A stretch of 64,000 nucleotides of DNA from Simmondsia chinensis (GCA_018398585.1 JAGTTD010000008.1:9436501-9500500), one strand, 5' to 3'; shown: positions 45,260-57,388, counted from the first letter of the stretch. Program-made: numbers and translations. The notes: generated by a model not told the origin, from the letters alone.

Positions 45260-46318
45260 TCAGATCTACGAGAGAGACCATCAAGGTCAGATTGCGTATC
45301 GAGTTGAGTTATGAACAATTGGGTGTAATGCCCAACCAAACGGCGACAACTCAACCTCAACAACCACCTTACGTGGGACGTGAGGGTGAAACTGAGGAAA
45401 GCTTCAACAACATGTTTGATAGGGTTGGGGACCAAGGATGAAATATCAGGAGGGATCGACCAAATTCTGACGTTTTCAATTACTCGGAAGATCAGAGGTG
45501 GGAATCCGGGCTTCGGATTGAGATACCCAAGTTCACCGGTAGAAGACAACGCTAGGAGTTATGGGATTGGTGGGCTGCGGTAAAAGAGGTGATCGAATTC
45601 AAGGAGGCTGTACCATTGCTAGCTACCTGTTTGAGGGGTAGAGCCATCACCTGGTGGTAGCAATTGAAGCATACCCAGCTCAGGCAGGTTAAATTGAAGA
45701 TAGAAACTTGGGATAAAATGAAAAAGCACATGTGTAGCACCTTTCTTCCCCATAATCACGGTAGGATTATGTACTAGCGTCTTCAAAACTTATGTCAAGG
45801 TTCTCGATCTTTGGAAGACTGCTCAGTAGAGTTCTGTGCCTTAGTCGCTTGAAATGATTTGGCAGAATCAGACGAGTAGTTCGTGGATACGTATGTTGGC
45901 CGGTTGAGGGAGTCAATCCAGGGGATGTTGAATATTTTTGACATCTCTTTGGTCTTGGAGCAAGTCAGAGGGCTTTACATTTTAAGAAGCAAAAGCAGCA
46001 ACGTCAGATTGGTAGCTTCTAGAACAACAGAAAAGTGGGCGTGATCAGGTACTACCTTCGACGAACTCGAGTGTATAGGAAAAGGCTACCTTCACCAATC
46101 TTTGTTAGCCAAGTAACCAAGATTTGGCAGGTAGCTCAAGGACCTATTGTTTCAAGTTTGAGGAGATGGGTCCCTTTGTTGCCGAGTGTCGGAAGGGTGA
46201 TAGACCTAGAAAGGGGTTGTACATCAAGGGCCTTCACATTGAGGATGGCGAGTTAGTTGAAGAGGATGCTCAAGATGAGTTGGAGCCAAGTCGCAAAGAA
46301 AAAGTTGTGGGTGACTAA
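45260..46318 (+). pseudogene. gag: E9 gag, Ty3/gypsy, broken
   Basis: KEVIEFKEAVPLLATCLRGR, AITWW, KIETWDKMKKHMCSTFLPHN, SRSLEDCSVEFCALVA and YVGRLRESIQGMLNIFDISL form a gypsy retrotransposon-gag core with four or more stops (TAG near 45553 and 45658, TAG near 45775, TGA near 45855). A damaged zinc knuckle (CFKFEEMGPFVAEC, near 46150: one Cys is Phe, the His is lost) ends it. Different gag type from E2/E5. Protease to integrase core are missing. Confidence 0.82.
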
Positions 46319-46496
46319 GGCCACTTATTAACGGTCAGGCAAGTATGCTTGATGCCTAAGGAAGCAGAGGGTGATGCCTAAGGCAAGTATATTGAATATA
46401 TAGTTACTATTACTTTTTTTAATATAAATATGGACTCTGATTCATTAAAATTTTTTATCGTCCACTGACTATTAGTATATGCCCCCAATGAAAAAA
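46319..46496. other. Short non-coding interval in E9
   Basis: Contains GCAAGTATGCTTGATGCCTAAGG and a partial repeat of GGTGATGCCTAAGGCAAGTA; otherwise AT-rich. It marks the internal deletion of E9. Confidence 0.45.
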
Positions 46497-46622
46497 CTTT
46501 ATGAATCAGCCTCTGCTTCAGACATCTTCAACATCACGCACCTCGTCCCTTACTTTGGCAAGAGCGACGCATACCATCCATTATACAATTCGATGGCGAA
46601 TTCTCTCCAAACTGGGGAAGAT
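46497..46622 (+). pseudogene. pol: E9 pol C-terminal tail
   Basis: SASDIFNITHLVPYFGKSDA and SMANSLQTGED read in one frame up to the E10 insertion; after the duplicated AAGAT the frame goes on at 51903 with a few codons and a stop. This is the usual carboxyl end of gypsy Pol in plants. It shows that E9 kept gag and the pol tail but lost most of pol. Confidence 0.72.
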
Positions 46623-46800
46623 TGTGAAGCAATGCAATTGATGATGTATGTAAAATGAAGAGTACATGCTCTATATATAGAGCTACAAGGCATGACAAAA
46701 TACTAAAGTGCCCTTACCTCCTTACATATGGGGGGAGGGTAAGGGAGTCATTGTACTAAACCCTAGAAGTGCTAAATCCTAGAAATACTATACTCTAATA
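46623..46800 (-). repeat. E10 3' LTR
   Basis: TGTGAAGCAATGC to ACTCTAATA on +; TATA palindrome CTCTATATATAGAG at 46669. The polypurine tract follows at 46801-46811 (GGCCCCCTCAA on +). Confidence 0.92.
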
Positions 46801-46807
46801 GGCCCCC

Positions 46808-48445
46808 TCAATCTGAAGGGGGAGCAGCCACGTGAAGATTTGATTTGTGGTAGTGGAACAGGGTTGGACCGAGACCTTTGGTGAAGACGTCCGCAACTTG
46901 ACGAGAGGTGGGGGTGTAGCGAACTTGGAGATCACCCATGGGTACCTTTTCCCGGACATAGTGAAAATCAATATCAACATGTTTCGATCGATCATTTGAG
47001 ATAGGATTGGAAGCCAGATATGATGCAGAGACATTATCGCAGTAGATGATAATGGGGCCGATGTGCCGGAGGCCTAAGTCACGCATGAGGTAGCGAACCC
47101 AGTCTGCTTCAATAGCTGCCTGTGAGACGGCTCGATATTCGGATTTTGTGGAAGATTTGGAGACCGTGGCTTGTTTCTTAGCACGCCAGGAGATCAGGTT
47201 GGGGCCAAGGAACAAGGCGTAACTAGTGGTGGAACGACGCGTGTCAGGACAGCCACCCCAATCAGCATTAGCATAGACAGCAACGGAGGTGCAGGTACCC
47301 GGAAGGATGGTGAACCCATGATCATGGGTGCTTTTGAGGTACCGAAGGATCCGCTTAACAACCTGCCAGTGACTAGTTCTGGGAGCATGCATAAACTGAG
47401 AAACAAGATTAACAGCATAACAAATATCAGGACGGGTCATGGTGAGATATTGGAGAGGGCCGAAGGCACTTCTGTATTCTGTGGGGTCAGAGAGGAGGTC
47501 ACCATCGGTTAGGGAAAGATGGGTGCGAGGGGGTAAGGGGGTTTTGATGGGTTTTGCATCTTGCATATTGAGTTTGGTGAGAAGATCAATGGTGTAACGA
47601 TGTTGAGATAGAAAGAGGGAAGACGGAGTTCGGCGCGCCTCAATACCGAGGAAGTAGTGTAGGGGACCAAAGTCTTTCATAGCAAATTGAGAGGAGAGGG
47701 TGTCGACAAGAGTGTTAAGGGACTGGGTGTTAGAGCCAGTTAAGATGATGTCATCAACATGTAGTAGTAAGCAAGTGATGCTATTGGGGGTGCGAAGTAA
47801 AAAAAGAGAGGGATCAGCACAACAGCAAGTAAATCCTAAGGTGTAGAGAAAGGTACTGAAGCGTTGGAACCAAGCTCGGGGTGCTTGTTTGAGGCCATAG
47901 AGGGCTTTGCGTAGACGACATACATAGTTGGGAAATTTGGGGTGAATGAAGCCTTGCAGTTGCTTCATGTATACTTCTTCCTTTAGGTGGCCAGGTCAAA
48001 AGGCATTTTTAACATCAAGTTGCTTGATGGACCACTTGTGAGTGATAGCAAGTGTAAGGATGAAGCGGATGGTAGGAGGTTTGACAACCGGACTAAAGGT
48101 TCCCTTGAAGTTAATGCCTTCACGTTGGTGAAAACCGTGAGCCACAAGGCGAGCCTTGAATCGATCAACGAAGCCATCCGCTTTATACTTAACTCGATAT
48201 TTCCAAGTGCTGCCGACAATGTTGTTAGTTGGGTGCGGGGGGACGAGGTCCCATGTGTGATTATGAAGTAAGGCGTTAAATTCATCAGCCATGGCTGCTT
48301 GCCATTGTGGATTTTTGACTACCTGAGAGTAACAAGTGGGTTCCTGTGTGACTGTTATGGAGGAGAGAGACAAGGGATATTTTGTCTTTCGAATACCATT
48401 CTTGAGACGAGTTCGCATGGGGTGCACGTTGGTTGGCAGATTCAT
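46808..48445 (-). pseudogene. pol: E10 RT and RNase H, one stop
   Basis: Frame from 48445 to 46808 with a single TGA at 47996-47998 in DVKNAF-stop, the RT core. RT: MADEFNALLHNHTWDLVPPH, GSTWKYRVKYKADGFVDRFK, ARLVAHGF; after the stop RKALYGLKQAPRAWFQRFST and LLLHVDDIILTGS with the Asp pair intact, KDFGPLHYFLGIE. RNase H: VAVYANADWGGCPDTRRSTT, SKSSTKSEYRAVSQAAIEAD, YCDNVSASYLASNPISNDRS and HVDIDFHYVRE with acidic residues kept. Stop just before the LTR. The best preserved pol of the window; the upstream frame (48807) joins it only by a shift near 48450. Confidence 0.93.
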
Positions 48446-50200
48446 GGGGCCAGGGTCAGTGGGAGACTCGACCTAGTCGTGGGGGGAGAGAGGTGCGGCA
48501 GCCGAAGCTGCAGGCTGTGGGGGAGAGGTGGGCTGGTAAGTGGGAGGTCGGGCAAGGTCTTCATGGGAGACCGTGGGTGTGATGGTGGGGCTGGGTGGAC
48601 TCCTAGGGGAGGGGATAGGGGTGGAGCCCACCGCAGGTGGGGCAAGGGGGAGGAGGGCTCGAGGGGGGCAGGGGCCGGTAGTGGCGGAGCGCCGGGAGTG
48701 ATAGCGATTATGAGAGGAAGATCGACTATACTCGCGGTTGAGCCCGGTGGAGTTATATGTGTAGGGTTGACTAGTTCTAGATAGGGGAAGCTAGTTTCAT
48801 TGAACATGACGTGCCTGTTTATGTAGATTTTACCCGTTTGAGGATCTAAGCACCTATAGCCTTTATGGCGAGCAGCATAGCCTATAAAGATTCATGGTAT
48901 AGAGCGAGGTGCAAGTTTGTGCGGTGCAAGAGGTGTGAGATTTGGAAAGCATGCACAACCGAATATGCGAAAACTGGAGTAGTTTGGTTGTTGTTTAAAC
49001 AGTTTTTCAAATGGGGATAAGTCATTAAGCACAGGGGTAGGAAGGCGGTTAATAATAAAGCATGCGGTACAGGCAGCGTCATCCCAATGTGAGTAAGGTA
49101 ACCGAGCTTGAATAAGTAAAGTCCGAGCCATGCCTATTACATGTTGGTGCTTTCGTTCCGCCACCCCATTTTGTTGTGGGGTATCAGGACAAGAAAGGCA
49201 AAAGTGTATGCCATGTTGTCGGCATAGGTTGTTCATACGACAGTGATCAAATTCACGGCCACCATCACTTTGAAAAATTTTGATTTTCGTGGAAAATTGG
49301 TTTTCAACTAGTGCTTTAAATGTGACAAAGATATCAAATACTTCGGATTTATGTTGCATAGGGTATAACCATGTAAAGCGAGTAAAATTATCAATAAAAT
49401 TAACATAGTATTTGTAACAAGAGTTTGACGCTACAGGAGATTGCCATACATCTGAATGAATTAAATGCAAAGGCGAAGAAGCTAAATGTAAAGCACATTG
49501 AAAGGGAAGTCGGTGAGACTTTCCTAAGTTACAATGTTGACAAAACTCAGTAAAACGAGAACGAGGAATCAGTTTTCGAGAACAAAGAACATTTAACATA
49601 GGTTGCCCGAGATGCCCTAACCGTTGATGCCATAGGTTTCCAGAAAGAGTTTGTGCAATGAGGCCGGTGTAGTGGGGTGAAAGATTGTAAAGTGGCCCAT
49701 TATTGCGAACTCGAAGCAGAGGGATCCCCGTAGCCTTGTCCTTGACACTGAAAAATTCAGAGCCAAATTCAACAGTGCATGAGTTATCTTGACATAGTCG
49801 TTTTATGGATAATAAATTATGGGTGAGTTTGGGAACCAACATAACATTGTTAAGTTGAAGAGGACGCATTTTAGTTTGTAAGGTAGTGGAACCAATATGA
49901 CTGACAGGTAGTAAAGCACCGTTCCCAACTAAAACTCGTTTTTGACCACTGTAAGGAAGAGTAGTGTGAAGCATACCAGAGTTGGGTGTCATGTGATTGG
50001 TTGCGCCGAAGTCAGGATACCAATTGTAGTCTTGAGATTCGGTGATGGACATAGCAGCAAGGGAATGCGAAGGATCTGGAAAGGATGTATGATCAAAGCG
50101 GTGGTAACATGATGCAGCACTGTGACCAGGCTTATGACAGATTTGGTAGGATAACGGTGCAGGGCCGAGAATTCCAGGTGTGGGCGAGCGTGCCTGTGGT
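48442..50200 (-). pseudogene. pol: E10 protease and integrase
   Basis: One frame from above 50200 to 48442 with TGA at 48892. Protease WYPDFGATNHMTP has Phe for the Ser of the active-site triad. Integrase: WHQRLGHLGQPML and FCQHCNLGKSH (zinc site complete), HLIHSDVWQSP, IFQSDGGREF and PQQNGVAERKHQH with all three acidic residues. A Pro-rich linker (APPLPAPAPLEPSSPLPHLR) precedes RT. Integrase looks chemically sound; protease does not. Confidence 0.9.
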
Positions 50201-51537
50201 GGGTTGGGGTTATGGGGTCCTGTGTTATGCTGTTGATTCTGGCCCCCAGAGCGGCCCCCTCGATTGCCACGGCGATCGTTGTTACGGCCCTTACCTCGAC
50301 CACGACCCCCACGACCATAGTTTGACCCATGGGTACCTGTGTTTGAAGCAACTAAAGCATGCTGTGGGTCAGTGGTGGTGCGGCCCTGGTATCGGCTTTG
50401 GGCACTTTCTTCATTAAGCAAATCAGTTTTTTATTTTTCAAAAGCAGGGGTTGGAGTGGTTTGGCGAGTTAAAGTAGCAAAAGCGGCATATTCAATAGGG
50501 AGCCCATAAAGGGCGTAATGTACTAGTTCTCGATTGGAAATTGGGGAGTCTATAGCAGCTAGATCATCAACGACGGATTTTAGTTCCGAAAGGTATTGTT
50601 GCATTGTTTTGCCATCTTTCTTTAAATTGATTAGTTGGGACCTCAGATCATATTCCTTGGCCAGCGAGTGGTCTCGGAATCGTTTGACAAGGGCATCCCA
50701 CATAGCTTTTGCTGTGGGTTATCGAACAGTATCGTTTAAGAGAGGGCGAGAGAGAGTTGCAGAAATACAGGATATGAGACTTTGGTCAGTACGGACCCAA
50801 TTTAAATAATCCGGGTTGGGGATGGAGGAGCCAGCACTGTTTAATATATGAGTTGGGGGACAGGGGAAAGAACCATCAATGTAACCCATGAGTTGATGGG
50901 ATACTAAAAGCATGTAAAATTGTTCTCTCCAGGCGGTATAATCAGTGGCATTTTCAAGTTTTATCGTTATTATACTGGAGATATTAAAGGGGAAGTAATA
51001 AAGGTTGATTTGTAGTATGAGTTAGGTTAGGGTTTAAAAGAGGGGTTGTGGGGAGGTGAACACTAAGGGGTGCTGGCTGGTCAGACGCAGCGGCAGCGGG
51101 TCCCCACCAATGGTGACTGTACGGTACAGCCGGGTGGGTCCCACCGGTGAGCGGGTGGCCGGGGCTTGCAGCGGGGTAGGGGGGGATTTGGGAGAGAGCC
51201 GACCAGCAGTGGTCGCCATTTCGAAGGACGGCACCGGAGGTCGGTTGTAGGGGGAAGAGGGGAAGGGAGGTTGGGATGCCCGAGCCAAAAAATTGAGAAA
51301 CTTGCGGCCTCATGGTAGCTAACGAAGTACCGGAGATGGCAACACCGGCATTAGTTAGACCATTGAGGCGTAGATCCGAGGTCATAGATCCGATATGGGG
51401 AAGATCGGGCATGACCATGGAGGAACCGGACACCCGAAGTTTGACCGAAGCACCAGCATAGGGAGAGCCGGGTTCGGCCGGAGCAGGGGCGGCCGGCGCT
51501 GAGTGGGGAGACGTGTGGTGGGTGGGGGGGCTGCCAT
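50201..51537 (-). pseudogene. gag: E10 gag, broken
   Basis: Likely start at 51537 (MAAPPPTTRLPTQRRPPLLR), then a shift into a Pro/Ser-rich N-part (51433 down), and the gag core in the first frame: GYIDGSFPCPPTHI, DYLNWVRTDQSLISCISATL, AMWDALVKRFRDHSLAKEYD and LRSQLINLKKDGKTMQQYLS. Stops at about 50716 and 50431. A Gly/Arg-rich stretch (GRGGRGRGKGRNNDRRGNRG, near 50300) and a zinc knuckle with Tyr for the first Cys (YQICHKPGHSAASC) follow. Confidence 0.85.
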
Positions 51538-51705
51538 AGATATGGGGTAAAGAAAGAGAGAAAAAAAAAATTGAACAAAAATTGAAAAGAGAGAAATGAA
51601 TTCGAGAAAAAAAAATAAGTAAAAAATAATAACCAATTGAGAACTAGTACTTTAGACCGGAAAAGAAAATTAAAGAGAAGAGAGAAGCGGAGAGTCTCTT
51701 TGAGA

Positions 51706-51719
51706 GGCACTTGATACCA
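51706..51719 (-). promoter_or_regulatory. E10 primer-binding site
   Basis: Sense TGGTATCAAGTGCC directly at the LTR end; the first eight bases match the initiator-Met site, the rest does not. Confidence 0.7.
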
Positions 51720-51897
51720 TGTGAAGCAATGCAATTGATGATGTATGTAAAATGAAGAGTACATGCTCTATATATAGAGCTACAAGGCTTGACAAAATAA
51801 TAGAGTACCCTTATCTCCTTACATATGGGAGGAGGGTAAGGGAGTCATTGTACTAAACCCTAGAAGTGCTAAATCCTAGAAATACTATACTCTAATA
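51720..51897 (-). repeat. E10 5' LTR
   Basis: 178 bp, same ends as 46623-46800, followed by AAGAT. Same TATA palindrome. Confidence 0.92.
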
Positions 51898-51902
51898 AAG
51901 AT

Positions 51903-52798
51903 AATGCAGCTGCGTTTTAGCACACATGGAAGCTCACTCTATGTATCTAAGCCCCTAATGATGTAAGCAAAGACTTTTTATATCTATGCCTACACATCCA
52001 TTTAAAATTGTATCAAATTGCCATTCCTGGGGTGGATTCAACTGGTCAAAATCACGACCTTTTACTTGTAATCTCAACAAACCAATTGAATGGAGTGAAA
52101 TGGAAAGGAAAGGACGTGTAAATCACTAACAAGCACGCGACACGCTCGTGCTCGCACAAGCAGATCATTCCGCCCCGCGGATTTAGAAGGGTGTCTTGGT
52201 TGGAAGGCCATTTCCTCATATGTCCTTTCATACCTTCTACCTATATATATGTAATAAAATTTAAGCAGTTGTTATTATCACTATAAAAGTCATTATTATT
52301 AGAGTAACGATGTGACTTACAAATAATGAGAGCTATAAAATTACTTTGGAAACTACAATACTGTTCTTGCAATAATAATTTTTCTCTAAAAATAATAATG
52401 CTAAAAATTTATTAGTAATAATTATTTAGTATTAGCTATTAAAATTTTACATTTTTTATTATTTTATATATATAATAGCTATCAAAGGAAAAATTTATAA
52501 CCTTTTTTGCGGTTATAAATGTGACTAGAGTTGTGCCATTCCTCACTCAGGGTCACATGGATTTTTCCAGCGAAATTAATGTTTGATAAAAAAAATATAT
52601 TTTTGTACATTTATTTAAGCATTTAATATATGTATTCACAAATAATTAAATTATTAAAAATAATTTCTTATAGTTTTCATCACTATTTTTTGATGTTATA
52701 TACCCGAATCAAATATGAAATAAAAACAATCAATGCATTAACATTTAATGATCTTTTCAATTGGGCTTTTTCTTTTTTATCATAGGAAAATGATTCAA
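51903..52798. other. AT-rich interval after E9/E10
   Basis: Starts with the last codons of E9 pol; the rest, 0.9 kb, has no recognised gene. An E9 3' LTR is expected here but I could not fix its ends. Confidence 0.45.
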
Positions 52799-54765
52799 TT
52801 TTTTTTTTGATAAATATCGGCATAACCGTAGTACAAATAGACAACTCGAAAAGACGAGTCCTTAGCTATCCTTTAAATGGAAGTGGGTACAAAAAAGAAA
52901 CTAGATCAAACAGGGAACAAATATGCACCAAAGCAAAACACCCAAACACAACATAACAGATACCAAGCACAGGTCAAACAAGACGAGCAAGAACAAGCTC
53001 AGACATGGATTCCAAATGAAGAAAAACTAGACGAACAACATAGGAAACAGGAACAGGACTGTAGCCTCAACCACAAACCCATCCACCTCATTTAGTAAGC
53101 AAGTCTGCCACCATAAGTAGGTCGAAACCATCAAAATTAAAACCTACTATTTTTTTCATCTCTATTATCCGCTCCGCTTACATGATCATCCCGTCATACT
53201 CTGCTTCCGAGATCTTATCGTACCGATTCCACCTATTCCGTGTTTTCTTCTTCCCGACTGTCTTTGACGATTTTCCCCATTTCGTCTCATTCCCCTTTTT
53301 CGGCTTGCCTGAGGCCTTGGTTGTTTTTAGCGTACTGTTCCTACGCGACATATCTTTCAGAAATTCCTGAAGCTCCCGCTTGTCATTCTCTTTTTCCTTG
53401 TGCTTCAATGCTTTCCTCTCCCTTTTTGTCATCGCTCCTTTTCCTTTTCTCATCCCAACTCCACTAGGTCTCTCCATACAAGTCTCTAGCCTGCTTAAAG
53501 CAGAGGGCTCAAAACCTGGAGGAAACACAGGCCCCGAGGACCCAGAATCATCTTCACTGGTGGGATCTTGAGTTACATTCTCAAGATACGATAACTGAGC
53601 ATGAGGCTGAGCTAAACTACTTATGTCACTCTCCACCCACTGCAGCAAAGGAGGCAGATGTTGGTTTCCACGCACTTCCTAAACTGGAATATGGTCACCA
53701 CATTGTGGAGACGGATGGGGAAGAGAAGCCTGTGGCCAACTGCATTCCACAGACCACCTACGGACTTCATCCTCAACCCAAGGAAGTAAACGAGGAGGAT
53801 GGGCCATAGGCTAAAGAAGGCAAGGCTGCAATGTGTCGCACGGGTAAGACCATTCTAATGCCCATCTGCCAATGATCTGACCATTGAGATGGAAGGAAAC
53901 CTCACCTAACGGCTACCAAGTAACACCCAATCCTTCATTCGCAGACCATGGGATAGGAGCTCCAGCCTCCTCACAAACAATGGAGAAATCCATAATCTGC
54001 TCTAAAGAGGGTCGAACCCGTGATGTATGCCGAGCTACAACGTTACACAGACTTTCTGGAGGGGATTATGTCAAAAAGGATGCCTGCTCCCTAGCCAATC
54101 TGACTGAGGCCGCACGAGCAACAACTCTGGGAGAGTAATCAGGGATTAATACAGAGTTGCATTCTTTAACGAGGACCAATCAGGATCCCCCATTAAACTA
54201 AACCTGGACTAACTGTTGAATGTACGTTGTGTAGCAGGTGTCAATAAGTATCCTTGCAACATCGGTGCACCTCATAGCGGACGTTCTCGAGTCCACCCTT
54301 ACAAATTTCCCCCATACTTTGGCGATATCTACAAAACGGTCCTTGGACCAACATTGGACAGGCAAACCATGAATCTCAAGCCACACTCTTCTATTAAAGA
54401 ATCTGGTGAGACGGTGTTCGAGATTGGAGATGATGGGAGGTGATGAAACTGGTGAGAAGTGTTGAATCTGGAGGTGGGCGGCCAAATCTGGTAGCGGTTG
54501 AATATGGGTGTGTCGGTGGTGGAGGCCGGTGGTGGTGAGGGAGGGTCGGTCATGGGGCTTTTGGAGGTAGGCGAAGGGGTTGGAATGGCGGATCCTCAAG
54601 GGGTCAGCAAACACCCTCAACAGTTTTACGACCTGAACGGCAGTACCCAGTCGATTCCCGTACCGAACCTCCGGCCCTTGGTGGTTGGCCACACACGCTC
54701 CGGAAGAGGTGGCACGTGGGTGGAGGGGAAGTATATGTATGCAGATTATTTGATCCGGAAAGTGA
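52799..54765 (-). mobile_element. LINE L1 derivative: ORF1 joined to 3' end, no ORF2
   Basis: Ten T (52799-52808) give a poly(A) tail on minus, preceded in sense by CCGATATTTATC, as in the shorter LINE at 29 kb. Upstream in sense lie a 0.37-kb 3' part and ORF1 (54692-53178). The ORF2 endonuclease and RT, normally 3-4 kb, are absent. A possible imperfect target duplication is GGAAAATGA (52787) / GGAAAGTGA (54757), weak. Confidence 0.65.
53178..54692 (-). pseudogene. LINE ORF1-like protein, broken
   Basis: One frame from 54692 to 53178 (about 500 codons) with several stops (near 54196, 54180, 54070, 53910, 53810 and 53680). RRVWLEIHGLPVQCWSKDRF, KVWGKFVRVDSRT and CTDVARILIDT match the DUF4283-type RNA-binding region of plant LINE ORF1 proteins. 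Near the end, SSGPVFPPGFEPSAL and a strongly basic tail (KGKGAMTKRERKALKHKEKE) follow. I see no CCHC knuckle. It binds the LINE RNA in active relatives; here it is dead. Confidence 0.68.
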
Positions 54766-57045
54766 ACTATATTAATTATATCACAACTATATCTTTATAT
54801 TGCATCAATAATAAAATCATACTAAATTGGGCTTAGAATTGGGCATTCTGTTAGCTAAGTTGGGTTTCAATGACTATTCCGTCAAACTATGACAGTTGTA
54901 AACAATAATAATAATAACAGCTATATCTTTATACATCATTAATTAAATCATACTAAATTGATATGATCCTAAAATATGAGTAAAATGGTATTAAAATAAA
55001 TATATGATTAAACCTCCAATAAAAGTTTTTCAAAAGGAGCATAATATTATAGGGTAAAAAGATTAAAAAGGGCATAATGTTTACTAAATATGTGAATGAC
55101 AACATATTTTCAAAAGAGCAAAAAGGTATATGTTTTTCAAGGAAAGGTCAAGAAGAATATTAGCTTAACCGATAGTTAATGAATCATTTGCCACATCATT
55201 TTCTCATGCACAAGGATCCTTTTGATTGTTCGATCAGAACTCTAATTATCCATGATGTAGCTGATGTCATTCCTATTATTTTTGTACATGTCAAATAATT
55301 GATATTTTTGTTAAAGGAAGAATGATGAAAAAAATACTAAACTAGTACTACATTAATTTTTTTAGCATTTCACTTTCTAAGTTAAAAAAATCTATTGTAG
55401 TAGTGTTAATAAATTTTTTTGGCACTGAAATAGGAATGAGCTAATTGATTTAGCAATGATTGGTGAGATTTGGAACCCACGTGTCGTCCTGCAAGTGAGA
55501 AAGAATTACAAACGTTCTAATATAGAAAAATTAAAGGTTTTTTATACTAAGAACCACCTAATTGTTAATGCCGTGAACATTCACTAATTTTTGCTAATGT
55601 GGTTTTTGGGGAAAAAAAAAAAAAGATAAAACAACCTTAAAAATATTTGAATTTACATTTAAAATTTAAATAAAATTTTTATACCTAAAAAATTTAAATA
55701 TTTAAAAATTATATTTATATTTTAAAATTTTTTTTAATGCCTCGTCAATAAAAATTAATCATATTGTTGGTGTCATATTGAAAATTTTAGAAAAATTTAG
55801 ATATGACATTGAAAATTAAAAAATCTTGGTGGTTTTTTGTAACCACATCTAAAATTTAGATTATTTTTGGAAAAAAATTAATTTTTTTACATTAGAAATT
55901 GCTTAATTATTTCCCACTTGCACAGCGACAAGTGGATTTTAAACCTCACCATGCAATATAGAAAAAATTAGGTTATTCCTAGTTTAATGTCAAAAAAATT
56001 CATTAACACTAGTGCAGAACCATTTTTTTAACTTAGTAAGTACAATACTTAAAAGAAAAATTCATATATGACTAATTTAGTAATTTTTCATCATTTTTTC
56101 TTTGATAAAACATGTTAACCTTCTTGTACACATAATTAAATATTATGCTTCTTAATCCTTTTTCAAAACATTATGCTAATTTGAAGTTTTTTTTTTCAAT
56201 AAACTCACGGTCCATTGGTGTATAAACCCAAGAATTAGAAAAAATACAAAACAATGAAATTTTGATACAATTTTTAGAAAACAAAAATGTATTATTTTCA
56301 TATTTAATGATTAAAATTATGGCCAGTATCGTTTCATTTTACTTATTAACATAATAGAAAATCACAATGCATTTTATTTGAGAAAATGACCATTAAAATA
56401 AATAGTAATTAAATACTATGATTTTCTTATAATAACAATCAACATAACATTTGCTAAATTTTTTTCCCCAAAAATCAACATCGCTACTCCTCGCCAAGAC
56501 CGATGTCTTCATTTGCTTATTCCCATGATCCCTTAACGTGTGTACGCCGTTTTCTTATTTAAAGCAGAGTTTTACTTCATTCTTTTCAGTTATTAATCCA
56601 AAAAATGTTAAATAGATAGGGCTGGTACAATTTGACACGACATGATAACATGAAAAGAACATGGCATGAACACAGTGGGCTTGGATCGGGGTTTTTGAAG
56701 CTAGGTTAAATTTGGGTTGATCCATTTAGGTATTTTGGTTGAATTTGAGTTTGACCCTAGTATCCCGTTTTCGACACGCTTGACTTGTATATATAGTTAT
56801 GCTTAGGTATTTAAATGGTATATTACTATTACTATATATACATTTTTGGCTGCTTGTCCCATATAAGATAATTTAAAATATTTAATAATATTAATTTTAT
56901 AGTTTATTTTAACAATTATAATGGGTCTTATGTTTATTGCTATTATTAACCATGATGTGCATTTTTAACATGTTTATAAGTTGACAAACTAGCATTTAAT
57001 AAAAAAAATTCACTAATATAATTAAATGGATAACTTGCAGGCTAG
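54766..57045. other. AT-rich interval with large inverted repeat
   Basis: No gene found. It holds the inverted repeat at 54990-56250 and otherwise AT-rich sequence. Confidence 0.5.
54990..56250. repeat. Large imperfect inverted repeat
   Basis: Left arm about 54990-55560, right arm about 55870-56250. Matching blocks include AAGTTAAAAAAAT (left) with its reverse ATTTTTTTAACTT (right), GTGTTAATRAATTTTTTTGRCA, AATGATGAAAAA and GCATAATRTTT. The left arm has about 0.2 kb (55098-55310) absent on the right. The centre, 55560-55870, is AT-rich with further partial symmetry. It resembles a foldback or MULE-type element, or a hairpin-RNA source. Confidence 0.6.
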
Positions 57046-57374
57046 TGTCATGTTCTAAGCTATATATGCAAAATACTTGTATTTTCTTTGTATCTCCTTG
57101 TATTGTTAAAATGGTGGTTATGAGTTGTTAGGAGGTTAATAGGTTGTTAGGAAGATTGTTAAGATGTAATTAGGTATTAATACTATTTGATTTGTACTGA
57201 TTTGGGCATCCAAATAATAAAATTCATTTCTCTCTCTTACTTTCTCAATTCTTCTGATCTTCTCTCTCTCCTCCTCTTCTCCTCTTTCTCTCTCCTTCTT
57301 CCTTCTCGATCTCCATGGCTGATCTAAGCCTTTCCTTTCTTCTTCTCAACAAATAAACAGGTTAAACCTTGACA
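57046..57374 (+). repeat. E12 5' LTR
   Basis: 329 bp with terminal inverted TGTCA/TGACA, ending two bases before the primer site; CTCTCTCT-rich U5. The terminal hairpin is weak here (GGTTAAACC only). Confidence 0.78.
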
Positions 57375-57376
57375 AT

Positions 57377-57388
57377 TGGTATCAAAGC
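57377..57388 (+). promoter_or_regulatory. E12 primer-binding site
   Basis: TGGTATCAAAGC, one G-to-A change from the initiator-Met site of E2, E3 and E5. Confidence 0.85.

Larger units (their letters stand above)
46623..51897 (-). mobile_element. E10: complete Ty1/copia element, Retrofit/Ale-like
   Basis: 5275 bp, LTRs of 178 bp, target duplication AAGAT (46618-46622 and 51898-51902). Gag, protease, integrase, RT, RNase H on minus. Short LTRs and size suit the Retrofit/Ale lineage (inference). The sense LTR begins TATTAG rather than TG. LTRs differ at 6 of 178 bases. RT-RNase H is almost entirely open. Confidence 0.94.

Noticed and set aside
46669..46682. CTCTATATATAGAG palindrome as a regulatory palindrome
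   Set aside because: It is the TATA region of the E10 LTR; AT alternation makes such symmetry common.
48299..48784. Gly/Arg-rich plus-strand frame of 161 codons
   Set aside because: Antisense of the Pro-rich integrase-RT linker of E10.
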